From Paraburkholderia sp. BL21I4N1 (GTDB taxonomy: Bacteria > Pseudomonadota > Gammaproteobacteria > Burkholderiales > Burkholderiaceae), in NCBI RefSeq assembly GCF_002973525.1, contig NZ_PVEN01000003.1, positions 372,001 through 436,000 of the forward strand: a DNA stretch of 64,000 nt, given 5' to 3'. Positions 25,977 through 34,444 of this stretch are shown here, piece after piece (position 1 is the first letter of the stretch; every line of letters begins with the position of its first letter). The notes beneath the pieces are model-generated. The model did not search any database, was not told where the DNA came from, and saw only the letters and a list, made by a program, of their open reading frames with translations. The translations under genes and the position numbers were made by a program.

Positions 25977-26711
25977 TTACTTCATCTGCACCGAACCCGA
26001 CACGTTGACCGTGACCGTCGACGTACCGCCTTCGATCGGCACCGGCGCCGACATCTTCGCGTCGGCGCTCATGGCGCGCGCGCTCATCATCATCATGGGG
26101 CGCGGCATCACGCCACCGTTCTGACCGACATTGACCTCGCGAATCGCATAGCCGCTGTAGCCGAATGCCTGCGCGGACGAAGCGGCTTGCTGGCGGAACG
26201 ATTTGATTGCTTCGCCGGTGAGCTTCTGCTCGACGGCACGTTGCGCTTCCGGCGACAACGAGAACTGCACATTGCCGACCTGCATGATCGATGCCATTTG
26301 ACCCGCGAGCTTCGATGCGGCGGCGAAGTCGTGCGATTCCAGCACGATCTCCGTGCGGCCGCGCCATGCGGAAATGCGGCCGTCACGATCGGTGGACGGA
26401 TAGATCGAGAACGAACCCGTGCGGGCCGTCACGCCGCTTACGCCCTTGGCCTTTTGCAGCGCCGAATCGGCGCGCTGATTCAACGTGGCGGTCAGCGCCG
26501 ACGGATCGCTCGCTTCCTGCTCAAAGAACAGCGTGATATCGACGACGTCTTGCGGGACTTCCGCACTAGCCTGGGCATTGAGCGACAGCACGCCGGCGGG
26601 CTGATACGGCGCGGCGTTTTGCGCGCGAGCCAGGGTCGGCGTGAGTGCGAGCGCGACCGGCGTAGCGCATACGAGAGCGAGAGCGAGTGCCCGTGCGGTG
26701 TTTTTCGTCAT
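25977..26711 (-). CDS. SIMPL (DUF541) domain periplasmic protein
   Basis: 244-residue secreted protein. A signal peptide (ARALALALVCATPVALALT) is cleaved probably near ARA at residue 30, followed by a SIMPL/DUF541 domain beginning 'PAGVLSLNAQASAEVPQDVV'. The family includes E. coli YggE, linked to oxidative-stress resistance, and some bind nucleotides or form oligomers; the precise role here is unknown. It stands alone between the lgt terminator and the EVE gene. Confidence 0.85.
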   Translation of the reverse strand: MTKNTARALALALVCATPVALALTPTLARAQNAAPYQPAGVLSLNAQASAEVPQDVVDITLFFEQEASDPSALTATLNQRADSALQKAKGVSGVTARTGSFSIYPSTDRDGRISAWRGRTEIVLESHDFAAASKLAGQMASIMQVGNVQFSLSPEAQRAVEQKLTGEAIKSFRQQAASSAQAFGYSGYAIREVNVGQNGGVMPRPMMMMSARAMSADAKMSAPVPIEGGTSTVTVNVSGSVQMK

Positions 26712-26867
26712 TGTTGGACTCCTTGCTTGAACAGGTTATGCACGATAAGAGCAAGCGCTGTACGGTGGCACAACGTTTGCGCGACCGTTAGGCGCCTGTA
26801 ACCTAAGCTTGGTTCCCCAATTTGACAATGCCTTCACGTTTGCTTGCAACTGCGTGCGCATTACGCA

Positions 26868-27329
26868 TCATTGCGCAAGCCGTTTGATGATGAAGCGCCA
26901 CTCGGCTTCGGTCACCGGCGTGATCGACAGACGGTTGCCTCGAGCGAGTACGCGCATGTCCTTCAATTCCTCGTGCTCACGCAACGCGGCGAGCGGAATC
27001 AACGGGATCTTCTTCTTGAACACCACGTCGACGAGTAACCAGCGCGGCGTTTCCTGCGACGACTTCGGGTCGAAGTACGGGCTCTTTTTATCGAACTGCG
27101 TTGGGTCCGGATAAGCGGTCGACGAGACTTCCGCGAGCCCCGCAATACCGGGCTCGGGACAGCTCGAGTGATAGAACAGCACACCGTCGCCGACCTGCAT
27201 CATGTCGCGCATGAAGTTGCGCGCCTGATAGTTGCGCACGCCGGTCCACGGCAACGTGCGATGCGCCGCGTGGGCGAGATGATCGATGCTTGCTTCGTCC
27301 GGTTCGGACTTCATTAGCCAGTAGCGCAT
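26868..27329 (-). CDS. EVE domain protein (thymocyte nuclear protein 1-like)
   Basis: 153-residue protein made of one EVE domain, a PUA-like fold. It starts MRYWLMKSEPDEASIDHL, the typical family opening, and shows the conserved WTGVRNYQARNFMRDM with the aromatic residues that line the ligand pocket, and 'FYHSSCPEPGIAGLAEV'. EVE proteins are thought to read modified bases in DNA or RNA. In Burkholderiales the gene commonly lies next to the 6S RNA and zapA, as here. Ligand not known. Confidence 0.9.
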   Translation of the reverse strand: MRYWLMKSEPDEASIDHLAHAAHRTLPWTGVRNYQARNFMRDMMQVGDGVLFYHSSCPEPGIAGLAEVSSTAYPDPTQFDKKSPYFDPKSSQETPRWLLVDVVFKKKIPLIPLAALREHEELKDMRVLARGNRLSITPVTEAEWRFIIKRLAQ

Positions 27330-27386
27330 GAATCGAATTGAACGTTAAGGGTTTGACAACACAGAGAAAACCGTGACCCAAAGAAA

Positions 27387-27416
27387 AACGGCACCGAACC
27401 GAAGTCCGATGCCGTT
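27387..27416 (-). terminator. Intrinsic terminator of the 6S RNA gene
   Basis: Read on the minus strand, a 13-bp stem (a few G-U pairs) closes on a UUCG loop: AACGGCAUCGGAC then UUCG then GUUCGGUGCCGUU. It is followed by TTTTCTTT (about 27380-27386). It stands immediately downstream of the 6S RNA. Confidence 0.85.
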
Positions 27417-27420
27417 CTAA

Positions 27421-27600
27421 ATAAGGTCCCCGCCTTAGCCGCTAGGCCGGCATCCTGAACCGGGGGTTCAGAATTGGTCGCAGTTAGCAACACTTCGGGT
27501 ACATCAGACAGAGTGACGCGCACACCCGTGCTACAAATTTCCGCAACCGTGCACATGGCATTGGTTCAAGGAATATATGACCTTGGCGAACCAGGCAGGG
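27421..27600 (-). ncRNA. ssrS: 6S RNA
   Basis: Regulatory RNA that binds the sigma-70 RNA polymerase holoenzyme by mimicking an open promoter. On the minus strand the 5' end CCCTGCCTGGTTCGCC pairs with the 3' end GGCTAAGGCGGGG to give the closing stem. 'CCTTGAACCAATGCC' and 'CCCGGTTCAGGATGCC' lie in the two strands of the arm around the central bubble. The size (about 180 nt), the 3' signature GGCCTAGCGGCTAAGGC, the zapA neighbourhood and the following terminator all fit beta-proteobacterial 6S RNA. The exact ends are estimated to within a few bases. Confidence 0.85.
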
Positions 27601-27733
27601 AAGCTAAACCGATGAAGCTTAAACGATGGAACTCAAACGTTTCGCGAGTCTAGCTCGACCACTCCGTTTGAATTCGCAGCCGATCTCAGGAACGACTGCT
27701 TGGAACCTTGACGTTGCTCGATACCGCTGGTGC

Positions 27734-28048
27734 TTACTGCATGCTGTACTGCTGAATCACAGTACCCAGTTGTTCGTTCATTTGATGCATTGTACGCCGG
27801 ATTTCTTCTGCGGGAAATGCTTCTCCGTGTCGCACGCTCGATTGCAGCTTAAGCAGTTCCGATGCCAGCGACAGGCAAGCCATGACAGCAATGCGATCCG
27901 TGCCGCGCACGTTGCTGTTATTGCGGATCTTCGACATTTCGGCGTCGACGCGTGCGACGGCCTCAAGCAGCGCGCCTTCCGTTTCCGGCGAGCAGGCGAG
28001 CCGATACGGCACGCCGAGAATCGATACTTCGATCTGCTTGGTGGTCAT
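27734..28048 (-). CDS. zapA: Cell division protein ZapA
   Basis: Cytoplasmic protein that cross-links FtsZ filaments in the division ring. It has 104 residues beginning MTTKQIEVSILGVPYRLACSP, followed by a helical coiled-coil region with 'DRIAVMACLSLASELLKL'. Its ATG overlaps the stop of the upstream coiled-coil gene by four bases, so the two are translationally coupled. The 6S RNA lies downstream on the same strand. Confidence 0.92.
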   Translation of the reverse strand: MTTKQIEVSILGVPYRLACSPETEGALLEAVARVDAEMSKIRNNSNVRGTDRIAVMACLSLASELLKLQSSVRHGEAFPAEEIRRTMHQMNEQLGTVIQQYSMQ

Positions 28049-28401
28049 GCATTTTCTCCGTGGCGGGTCACGTCGCCCTGCGCTTCGACTTCATGTTGCG
28101 CGGGTTCGAGCAGATCGAGCTGGTTGTCCGGCTCGTTGTGCGCGCGCGCCCGCGGCAGTTTCTCGAGAATCGCATTCAGGCGCACCTGAGCGTCGTCGAT
28201 CTTTGCGGACAGGGTGTCGCGTTCCGCTTGCAGCGCGTCGCGTTCCTCGCGCAGCAGCGCAAGTTCCGTGCGCGTGGCTTCCACCTCGGCACGTGATTGG
28301 GCGAGCTGCTCTTCGAGCGCGAGACGCGCTTCATTGTGGCGTTGGCTGATCGTGATCAGCTTGCCGATATTTTGTGAAAGTGATTCGAGTTCGGTGAGCA
28401 T
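28045..28401 (-). CDS. Coiled-coil protein, ZapB-like, coupled to zapA
   Basis: 118-residue protein, mostly one long coiled coil (residues about 5-85; heptad-like runs such as 'EEQLAQSRAEVEATRTELAL'), with an acidic, probably flexible C-terminus. Small coiled-coil proteins before zapA are commonly taken as ZapB-type division factors; similarity here is by architecture and position rather than clear sequence identity. The four-base overlap with zapA suggests equal production of the two. Confidence 0.75.
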   Translation of the reverse strand: MLTELESLSQNIGKLITISQRHNEARLALEEQLAQSRAEVEATRTELALLREERDALQAERDTLSAKIDDAQVRLNAILEKLPRARAHNEPDNQLDLLEPAQHEVEAQGDVTRHGENA

Positions 28402-28818
28402 CTGCTGCGTCCTCTAAAGACATCGCATTTTAGCGCGGAATGTTGCAGGTTCCGACAATTGTCTCGTTTCGAGACGTAACAACATCGCTTTGTGCAGGCT
28501 TTTATCGACCTTATGATGAAAAACTACTCATGCATCGGACAATAACCCGCGCTTAACAGAACAGATCGCGCGCGGATTCACCAGTCCGGATCGTGCGTTC
28601 AAAGTTCAACCTGCGAGTTTGCCACTGCGCGTCGCGCGTGGGAAGTCGGCGCGGAAGCGGCGCACCCGCTGTTCCGATTCCGACAGGTCGAACAGTTACT
28701 ATCTCGCCTTCGGCGTCACGACTTCACCATGTCACGACGTCATGAGCCGGTCCGCGCGTTTAAAGTCACGACGACGTGGTACGCGGCCACGCTAATTAGA
28801 ATCCGTTGAACAGGGACC
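28402..28818. promoter_or_regulatory. Intergenic region before the B12 operon, with a possible cobalamin-riboswitch remnant
   Basis: No gene is seen. On the plus strand, GCCACTG (28621-28627) is followed by a short hairpin (CCAC 28622-28625 with GTGG 28638-28641) and GGGAAG (28640-28645), then CCGACAGGTC (28680-28689). This resembles the 3' half of a B12 riboswitch (compare CACTG..GGTGGGAAG in the E. coli btuB leader). The expected 5' core with GGTG..AATCC cannot be found on this strand, so it may be degenerate or coincidental. GTCACGAC occurs three times at about 28714, 28731 and 28765, with no known meaning. Confidence 0.3.
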
Positions 28819-28947
28819 ATGAAAAGGCTTATTCGTATCCAGCGCCGCGACGCGTCGCGGTCGTCGCGGTCGTCGCGTGCGTCGCGTGCGTCGCGACCGG
28901 CCAGTATCCGCCGTGACGAACCGGGCTCGCCGGAATCGCGCGAATGA
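28819..28947 (+). CDS. Short Arg/Ser-rich frame overlapping btuC, possible leader peptide
   Basis: A 42-codon frame from ATG at 28819 to TGA at 28945-28947. Its stop overlaps the btuC start as ATGA, the arrangement used for translational coupling. AGGGA lies just upstream, but only two bases from the ATG, which is close. The centre is five 9-bp units (28855-28899: TCGCGGTCG twice, TCGCGTGCG twice, TCGCGACCG), which give S-R-S, S-R-S, S-R-A, S-R-A, S-R-P. Because the unit is three codons, gain or loss of copies would keep the frame. It may be a real leader peptide, an N-terminal oddity, or chance. Confidence 0.35.
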   Translation: MKRLIRIQRRDASRSSRSSRASRASRPASIRRDEPGSPESRE

Positions 28948-30008
28948 ACCGCCAGTCGGGTTCGATGCCCGTCACACCGCGCGTGATGAACGCGCGGCGC
29001 GCGGCCGCGATCTGGCTCGTGCTCGCGCTGATCGCGCTGGCGGTGCTGATGGCGTCGCTCGCGCTCGGCAGCGTGTCGCTCGCGCCGATGCGTGTGCTGG
29101 CAGCGCTGCTGCCTTCGCATGCGTCGACGGGAAGCTCGCTCGACACGTCGGCGGATCTGGCCGGCGAGATCGTCCGCAACCTGCGTCTGCCGCGCGCGCT
29201 CGCCGGCTTCGCGTGCGGCGCGCTGCTCGCGTTGGCCGGCGCCTTGCTGCAAGTGCTGTTGCGCAATCCGTTGGCCGAGCCGTATGTGCTGGGTGTGTCC
29301 GGCGGCGCGGCGACCTTCGCTCTCGTCGCGATGATTGCCGGTTGCGCATGGTGGATGGTCGATGCCAGCGCGTTCGCCGGCGCCTTCGTGTCGATCCTGC
29401 TGGTGCTCGGGCTCGCGCGCCGCGAGTTGTGGCGTGGCGAGCCGCAGGACACGTCGCCGCGTTTGCTGCTGACCGGCGCGGTGGTCGCCTCGGGTTGGGC
29501 CGCGTTGATCACCTTGCTGCTGAACCTTGCGCCCGACAACCGTTTGCGCGGCATGCTGTTCTGGTTGACCGGCGATCTGAACGGCGGTGCGATGCCGTGG
29601 GTTGCACTCGTCGCGCTCGTGATCGTGCTGGTGGCGATCGTGCCGGTTGCGCCGCGTCTGAATGTCTTGCTGCGCGGCGACGCGGCCGCGCAGGCATTGG
29701 GCGTCGCGGTCATGCCGCTGCGTTTGCGCGTGTATCTGGCGGCGTCGCTCGCGGCGGCCGCGGCCGTCACCACAGCGGGCACCGTCGGCTTTGTCGGGCT
29801 CGTGGTGCCGCATATGTTGCGGCTCGCGTTCGGCAACGACCAGCGCATGCTGTTGCCGGCCGCGGCGCTCGGCGGCGGCGTCGCGGTGATGGGCGCGGAC
29901 CTGATCGCGCGCACGGTGATCGCGCCGGCGCAACTGCCGGTCGGCGTGATCACGTCGATTGTCGGCGTGCCGGTCTTTCTATGGATGTTGCTGCGCAAAC
30001 GCCGATGA
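28944..30008 (+). CDS. btuC: Vitamin B12 ABC transporter permease (FecCD family)
   Basis: Membrane subunit of a BtuCD-F type importer, 354 residues with about nine to ten hydrophobic helices. Conserved pieces are 'NLRLPRALAGFACGALLALAG', 'NPLAEPYVLGVSGGA' and 'GTVGFVGLVVPHMLR', the last being the cytoplasmic coupling segment. The family also serves iron siderophores, but the next genes are B12 synthesis genes and a btuF-like gene lies in the same cluster, so cobalamin or cobinamide is the likely cargo. The stop overlaps the btuD start (ATGA). Confidence 0.88.
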   Translation: MNRQSGSMPVTPRVMNARRAAAIWLVLALIALAVLMASLALGSVSLAPMRVLAALLPSHASTGSSLDTSADLAGEIVRNLRLPRALAGFACGALLALAGALLQVLLRNPLAEPYVLGVSGGAATFALVAMIAGCAWWMVDASAFAGAFVSILLVLGLARRELWRGEPQDTSPRLLLTGAVVASGWAALITLLLNLAPDNRLRGMLFWLTGDLNGGAMPWVALVALVIVLVAIVPVAPRLNVLLRGDAAAQALGVAVMPLRLRVYLAASLAAAAAVTTAGTVGFVGLVVPHMLRLAFGNDQRMLLPAAALGGGVAVMGADLIARTVIAPAQLPVGVITSIVGVPVFLWMLLRKRR

Positions 30009-30844
30009 CGCCATCCCACGACCTCGTTCAAGCTTCGCTCAGTGCGCAACGTCTGAGCTTGCGCGCCGGCTCGCGCACCTTGCTCGATGCCTTCACGCAC
30101 ACGTTCTACGCGGGCGAGATCTGGTGCGTCGCGGGGCCGAACGGCGCGGGCAAGACGACGCTGCTGTCCGCGCTCGCGGGCTTGTTGCAACCGGCGGCGG
30201 GGCACGTCGAACTGGATGGCGTGCGGGTCGCCGACTGGTCGCCATTGCCGCTAGCCCGGCGCCGTGCGCTGATGCCGCAAAGCGCCGCCGACGCCTTCAG
30301 CGCGAGCGTACTCGACATCGTGATGCTGAACCGCTTCCCGCATCTGAACGGCTGGGGTTGGGAAGCGGAAGCGGATCGCGATGCGGCGCATGCGGCGCTG
30401 GACCTGTTGGGTCTCAGCGCATTTGCCGCGCGCGACGTGTTGTCGTTGTCAGGCGGCGAACGCCAACGCGTCGCGCTGGCGGCGGTGTTGTGTCAGGACG
30501 CGCCCTTGCTGCTGCTCGACGAACCGTTGTCGCATCTCGACCTGCATCATCAGATCGACTGTCTGGAAGCGCTGGCCGCGTGGACCCGCGAGCCGCGCCG
30601 TACCGTGCTGTTTTCGTGCCATGACCTGAACCTGGCCCGCCGCTTCGCCACGCACGCGCTATTGCTCGACGGCGAGGGCGGCGCGTATGCCGGCCCCGCG
30701 CACGACGTGCTGACGCCCACGCTGACGAGCCGCGCGTTCGGCTATCCCCTGATTCTGATTCGCGACGGTGAGCACGAGGCGCTGATTCCAGCGCCGCGCG
30801 CGCGTCACGAATCGCTTGCGGTTCATGACGGACCGGCAAGCTGA
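30005..30844 (+). CDS. btuD: Vitamin B12 ABC transporter ATPase
   Basis: ATP-hydrolysing subunit of the importer, 279 residues from the ATG at 30005. Walker A GPNGAGKTT lies at 44-52, the ABC signature LSGGERQR at 148-155, Walker B LLLLDEP at 168-174, and the switch His in 'FSCHDLNLA'. A much longer frame upstream is only the out-of-phase reading of btuC. The gene is coupled to btuC by a four-base overlap and followed by cobT after 42 bases. Confidence 0.9.
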   Translation: MTPSHDLVQASLSAQRLSLRAGSRTLLDAFTHTFYAGEIWCVAGPNGAGKTTLLSALAGLLQPAAGHVELDGVRVADWSPLPLARRRALMPQSAADAFSASVLDIVMLNRFPHLNGWGWEAEADRDAAHAALDLLGLSAFAARDVLSLSGGERQRVALAAVLCQDAPLLLLDEPLSHLDLHHQIDCLEALAAWTREPRRTVLFSCHDLNLARRFATHALLLDGEGGAYAGPAHDVLTPTLTSRAFGYPLILIRDGEHEALIPAPRARHESLAVHDGPAS

Positions 30845-30886
30845 GCGTTCCACCCAAACAAATATTCTCTTCTCACAGATAGACCT

Positions 30887-31948
30887 ATGACTTCTTCGTC
30901 CCGTCTGGCCGGTTTACCCGAAGTCGCGCCGCTCGATCAATCGCTGCGGGCCGACCTGCAACACATCATCGATACCAAGACCAAGCCGCCCGGCAGTCTT
31001 GGCCGGCTCGAAACGCTCGCGCGGCAGATGGGGCTGATCCAGCGCAGCACCCATCCCACGGTGCAGCGTCCGGCGATGATCGTGTTCGCCGGCGACCACG
31101 GCATTGCCGACGAAGGCGTGAGCCCGTACCCGCAAGCGGTGACCGCGCAGATGGTCGCGAATTTTCTGGCGGGCGGCGCGGCGATCAACGCGTTGAGCCG
31201 CGTCGCGGGCATCGAACTCGAAGTGGTCAACGCGGGCATCGCGACGCCGCTGCCGTCGACTGACGGACTCGTCGACATTCCGATTGCCGCCGGCACCCGC
31301 AACTTCGCGCGCGAACCGGCGATGACGCCGCAGCAAGCGCTTGCCGCGATGCAGGCCGGCGCGGCACGCGTGCGGCATCACGCGGCGCTCGGCACCAACG
31401 TGATCGGCTTCGGCGAGATGGGGATCGCGAATACTTCGTCGGCCGCGTGTCTGATGAGCCGCCTGTGCGGCGTGCCGATCGACGAATGCGTGGGACGCGG
31501 CACCGGTCTCGACAATGCCGGCCTCGCAAAAAAACGCAACGTGCTGGCCTCGGCGCTCGCGCATCACGGTGTGTCCAGCGACCCGCTGACGGTGCTCGCC
31601 ACCTTCGGCGGCTTCGAAATCGCGATGATGGCGGGCGCCTATCTCGCCGCCGCCGAAGCGCGCATGACAATTCTGGTGGATGGTTTCATCGCGACGTCGG
31701 CGTTGCTGATTGCCGATGCGCTCGCGCCGAACGTGCGCGAATATTGTGTGTTCGCGCATGCGTCGAACGAGGCGGGGCATCGTCGCATGCTCGATCATTT
31801 CGGCGGACTGCCGTTGCTGTCGCTCGACCTGCGTCTCGGCGAAGGCACCGGCGCGGCGCTCGCGGTGCCGCTGCTGCGCGCGGCGACGGCGTTCGTCAAC
31901 GAGATGGCCAGCTTCGAATCGGCCGGCGTTGCGAATCGCGACGCGTGA
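30887..31948 (+). CDS. cobT: Nicotinate-nucleotide-dimethylbenzimidazole phosphoribosyltransferase
   Basis: Makes alpha-ribazole phosphate, the lower-ligand nucleotide of cobalamin. 353 residues. Recognisable parts are 'DTKTKPPGSLGRLE', 'VFAGDHGIADEGVSPYPQAV' and the C-terminal LRLGEGTGAALAVPLL with the catalytic Glu. It is the third gene of the btuC-btuD-cobT-cobS-cobC operon. Length is normal. Confidence 0.95.
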   Translation: MTSSSRLAGLPEVAPLDQSLRADLQHIIDTKTKPPGSLGRLETLARQMGLIQRSTHPTVQRPAMIVFAGDHGIADEGVSPYPQAVTAQMVANFLAGGAAINALSRVAGIELEVVNAGIATPLPSTDGLVDIPIAAGTRNFAREPAMTPQQALAAMQAGAARVRHHAALGTNVIGFGEMGIANTSSAACLMSRLCGVPIDECVGRGTGLDNAGLAKKRNVLASALAHHGVSSDPLTVLATFGGFEIAMMAGAYLAAAEARMTILVDGFIATSALLIADALAPNVREYCVFAHASNEAGHRRMLDHFGGLPLLSLDLRLGEGTGAALAVPLLRAATAFVNEMASFESAGVANRDA

Positions 31949-32009
31949 TCCGTATGAACCCGGCGATCCGACATTCGGCAACGGCGCGGCGCGTGCCCCG
32001 GAGCCCTTC

Positions 32010-32795
32010 ATGAATCCGCTGGCGGAACTGCGCTATTTCTTCACGGCGCTCGGCTATTTCACGCGTGTGCCGGTGCCGCGCTGGGTCGGCTTCGAGCCGC
32101 ACTATCTGAATGCGGCGGCGCGTTATTTTCCGCTGATCGGCACCTTGGTCGGGGGCTTGAGCGCGCTGGTCTATCTGGCCGCGCTGCACGTGTTCCCCGC
32201 CGGCGTCGCCGTGTTGCTGTCGATGGCCGCGTCGCTGCTCGTCACCGGCGCGTTTCACGAAGACGGTCTTGCCGATTGCGCCGATGCGTTCGGTGGCGCC
32301 TATACACGCGAGGACGTGCTGCGCATCATGCATGACTCGCGCATCGGCGCCTTTGGCGCCATCGCTCTCGTGATCGCCCTGGCATTGAAGTGGCAGGCGC
32401 TCGCCGCGTTGCCGCCGCTGCGCGCCGCAAGTCTGATGATTGCCGCGCACGCGGCGAGTCGCACGTGCGCGATCAGCTATCTGGCGACGCTCGACTACGT
32501 GCGCGCCGAAGGCAAGGCCAAACCGGTCGCGCAGCGGCTGAGCGGCCCGGCGTTGTTGTGTGCCGCGTTGTTTGGCTTGCCGTGGCTGTGGTGGCCGAAT
32601 GGGCTCATGTGGCCCGATGCTTCTGCCTGGCGCTTCGCTGCTTCGACGCTCGTGTTACTGCTGGCGCTTCGCTTCGTCATGGGGCGATATTTCGTCAGAC
32701 GCATCGGCGGCTATACCGGCGACTGTCTTGGCTTCGCGCAGCAGATCTTTGAATTGAGCATCTATCTGGTGGGGCTCGCATGGATATCGTCCTGA
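32010..32795 (+). CDS. cobS: Adenosylcobinamide-GDP ribazoletransferase (cobalamin synthase)
   Basis: Integral membrane enzyme that joins adenosylcobinamide-GDP with alpha-ribazole (phosphate) in the last step of the nucleotide loop. The start at 32010 (MNPLAELRYFFTALGYFTRVP) gives 261 residues with several membrane helices and the conserved acidic motif 'AFHEDGLADCADAFGG'. The gene ends inside cobC (16-base overlap). It begins 61 bases after cobT. Confidence 0.93.
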   Translation: MNPLAELRYFFTALGYFTRVPVPRWVGFEPHYLNAAARYFPLIGTLVGGLSALVYLAALHVFPAGVAVLLSMAASLLVTGAFHEDGLADCADAFGGAYTREDVLRIMHDSRIGAFGAIALVIALALKWQALAALPPLRAASLMIAAHAASRTCAISYLATLDYVRAEGKAKPVAQRLSGPALLCAALFGLPWLWWPNGLMWPDASAWRFAASTLVLLLALRFVMGRYFVRRIGGYTGDCLGFAQQIFELSIYLVGLAWISS

Positions 32796-33370
32796 TTCGC
32801 CATCCCGCCGTCGCGCTCGACGCGGGTGTGTGTTACGGCCATAGCGACGTGGCGCTGGCCGAAGACGCAGAGGTATCGTCCGACGCGCTCGCGTTGAAAC
32901 TCGCCACCTTGCAGGTGCCCGCGCCGCGCGTGCTGATGTCGAGTCCGCTCACGCGTTGCTCGGCACTGGCCACCGAGTTAGCGAACGCGTTCGGTTGCGT
33001 GATCAGTCACGACGATCGCCTGAAGGAAATGGATTTCGGCGATTGGGAGACGCAACGCTGGGACGCGATCGACCGCGAGTTGCTCGACGCGTGGGCTGCT
33101 AACTTCGAACACGCGCGTGCGCATGGCGGTGAGAGCGTCGCGCAATTCACCACGCGCGTACGCGCCTGGCTCGATGCGTTCTCACAGACGCGCGAGTTGT
33201 CGCCCGCGTATGTGGTCACGCATGCGGGAGTGATGCGGGTGATTGCGTCGCTGGTGCTGGACGTGCAGTTGGAAGGCTGTCTGCGCTGGTCGCTGGATAT
33301 GACCGGGATCGTCTGGTTGCGGCGCGATGACGAAACGCAGCAGTGGTCGTTGGTGAGGTGGAATGCGTGA
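32780..33370 (+). CDS. cobC: Alpha-ribazole phosphatase family protein
   Basis: Histidine-phosphatase-fold enzyme of 196 residues, expected to remove the phosphate from alpha-ribazole 5'-phosphate or from cobalamin phosphate. The catalytic motif is LIRHP (R7-H8; the usual Gly after His is Pro), with the later 'THAGVMR' supplying the second His. It starts 16 bases before the end of cobS, so translation is coupled. Last gene of the operon; the 3' end faces the convergent btuF. Confidence 0.88.
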   Translation: MDIVLIRHPAVALDAGVCYGHSDVALAEDAEVSSDALALKLATLQVPAPRVLMSSPLTRCSALATELANAFGCVISHDDRLKEMDFGDWETQRWDAIDRELLDAWAANFEHARAHGGESVAQFTTRVRAWLDAFSQTRELSPAYVVTHAGVMRVIASLVLDVQLEGCLRWSLDMTGIVWLRRDDETQQWSLVRWNA

Positions 33371-33481
33371 GGGTGGCTTGAGCCGTGCCTGCGGTATGGG
33401 CCTTGTGCTCGTGCCGGCAGGGCGTCTCGTGCGAAGGAACGAGCGGTGGCGCCCAATGGCGCTGAGCAGCGTCTGATGGAT

Positions 33482-34432
33482 TTACTTTGTGCCCGCCTTA
33501 CGGTGCGAGCGCGCGGCTTCCAGGTCTTCGCAGAGTTGTTTCGCGCCCTGCGCGATGCGGGGCGCCGGGCGGTTGATCAGATCGCCGTCGATCGCAAACA
33601 GATTGTTGTTCGCCACCGCGGTCAGGCTCGGCCATGCGCGCCATGTGGCGAGTTGCGGCAACTGCGTGTCCGGTTGGGTCGCGCCCGGCGCTGCTGTCAC
33701 GATCGCTTCGGGATTCGCCGCGAGCACGGCCTCGGTCGATACCGTCGGCACCAGCGGTTCGAGTTTCGCAAACACGTTGCGGCCGCCGCACAGCGCGATC
33801 ACGTCGCTGATCATATGGTCGCCGTTGAGCGTCATCAACGGTTGATCCCACACCTGATAGAACACGCTGACAGGCGGCCGGCTCGCGTACTGCGTGCGTA
33901 ACGTCGCGATGTCGCGGCGATACGCGGCCGCCGCCGCATCTGCGGTCGACGACGTGCCGAGCAATTGGCCGAGCTTCGTCAGCGATACGGCGACGTCGTC
34001 GAGACGATGCGGCTCGCTGAAGAACAAGGGCACGTGCAATTCGCGCAGACGATCGAGTTGACGCTGCGCATTGCCATGCCGCCATACGACGATCAGATCC
34101 GGCTTCAATGCGACGATGCGTTCGAGGTCGAGCGCTTTGTTGTCGCCGACGCGCGGCAGTTGTTTGGCCTCCGGCGGGTAGTCGCTGTAGGACACCGCGC
34201 CGACCATCCTTGCGCCGCCGCCCGCGGCATAGAGCAACTCGGTGACGTGCGGCGCGAGGCTGATGACGCGTTGTGCGGGAGCGGGCAGTGTGACGGTTGC
34301 GCCGGCGTCGTCGGTGACGGTGATCGCGGCGCGTGCGGACAAACTCGCGGCGCACAGCGAGAAAACCAGCAAGAAGCGGCGGAGTGGCGGCATTGATTGC
34401 GTGAGGGCGCTGAAGAGAGCGGGCTGAATCAT
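33482..34432 (-). CDS. btuF: Periplasmic cobalamin-binding protein
   Basis: Substrate-binding protein of the B12 importer, 316 residues from the ATG at 34432; an alternative start is 34393 (MPPLRRFLLVFSLCAASL), which would begin directly at the signal peptide. The mature protein opens 'AITVTDDAGATVTLP' and contains 'RVISLAPHVTELLYAAGGG', standard for BtuF/FhuD-type two-lobe proteins. It is the last gene of the cobU-cbiB-cobD-btuF run, 12 bases after cobD, and would work with BtuC and BtuD encoded nearby. Confidence 0.88.
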   Translation of the reverse strand: MIQPALFSALTQSMPPLRRFLLVFSLCAASLSARAAITVTDDAGATVTLPAPAQRVISLAPHVTELLYAAGGGARMVGAVSYSDYPPEAKQLPRVGDNKALDLERIVALKPDLIVVWRHGNAQRQLDRLRELHVPLFFSEPHRLDDVAVSLTKLGQLLGTSSTADAAAAAYRRDIATLRTQYASRPPVSVFYQVWDQPLMTLNGDHMISDVIALCGGRNVFAKLEPLVPTVSTEAVLAANPEAIVTAAPGATQPDTQLPQLATWRAWPSLTAVANNNLFAIDGDLINRPAPRIAQGAKQLCEDLEAARSHRKAGTK

Positions 34433-34444
34433 GGATGCGCGGCG

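Noticed and set aside
28561..28600. GGTGAATCCGCG on the minus strand as the core of a B12 riboswitch
   Set aside because: It is on the opposite strand to the GCCACTG/GGGAAG motif and lacks the surrounding conserved bases; the downstream gene on that strand is a cell-division gene.
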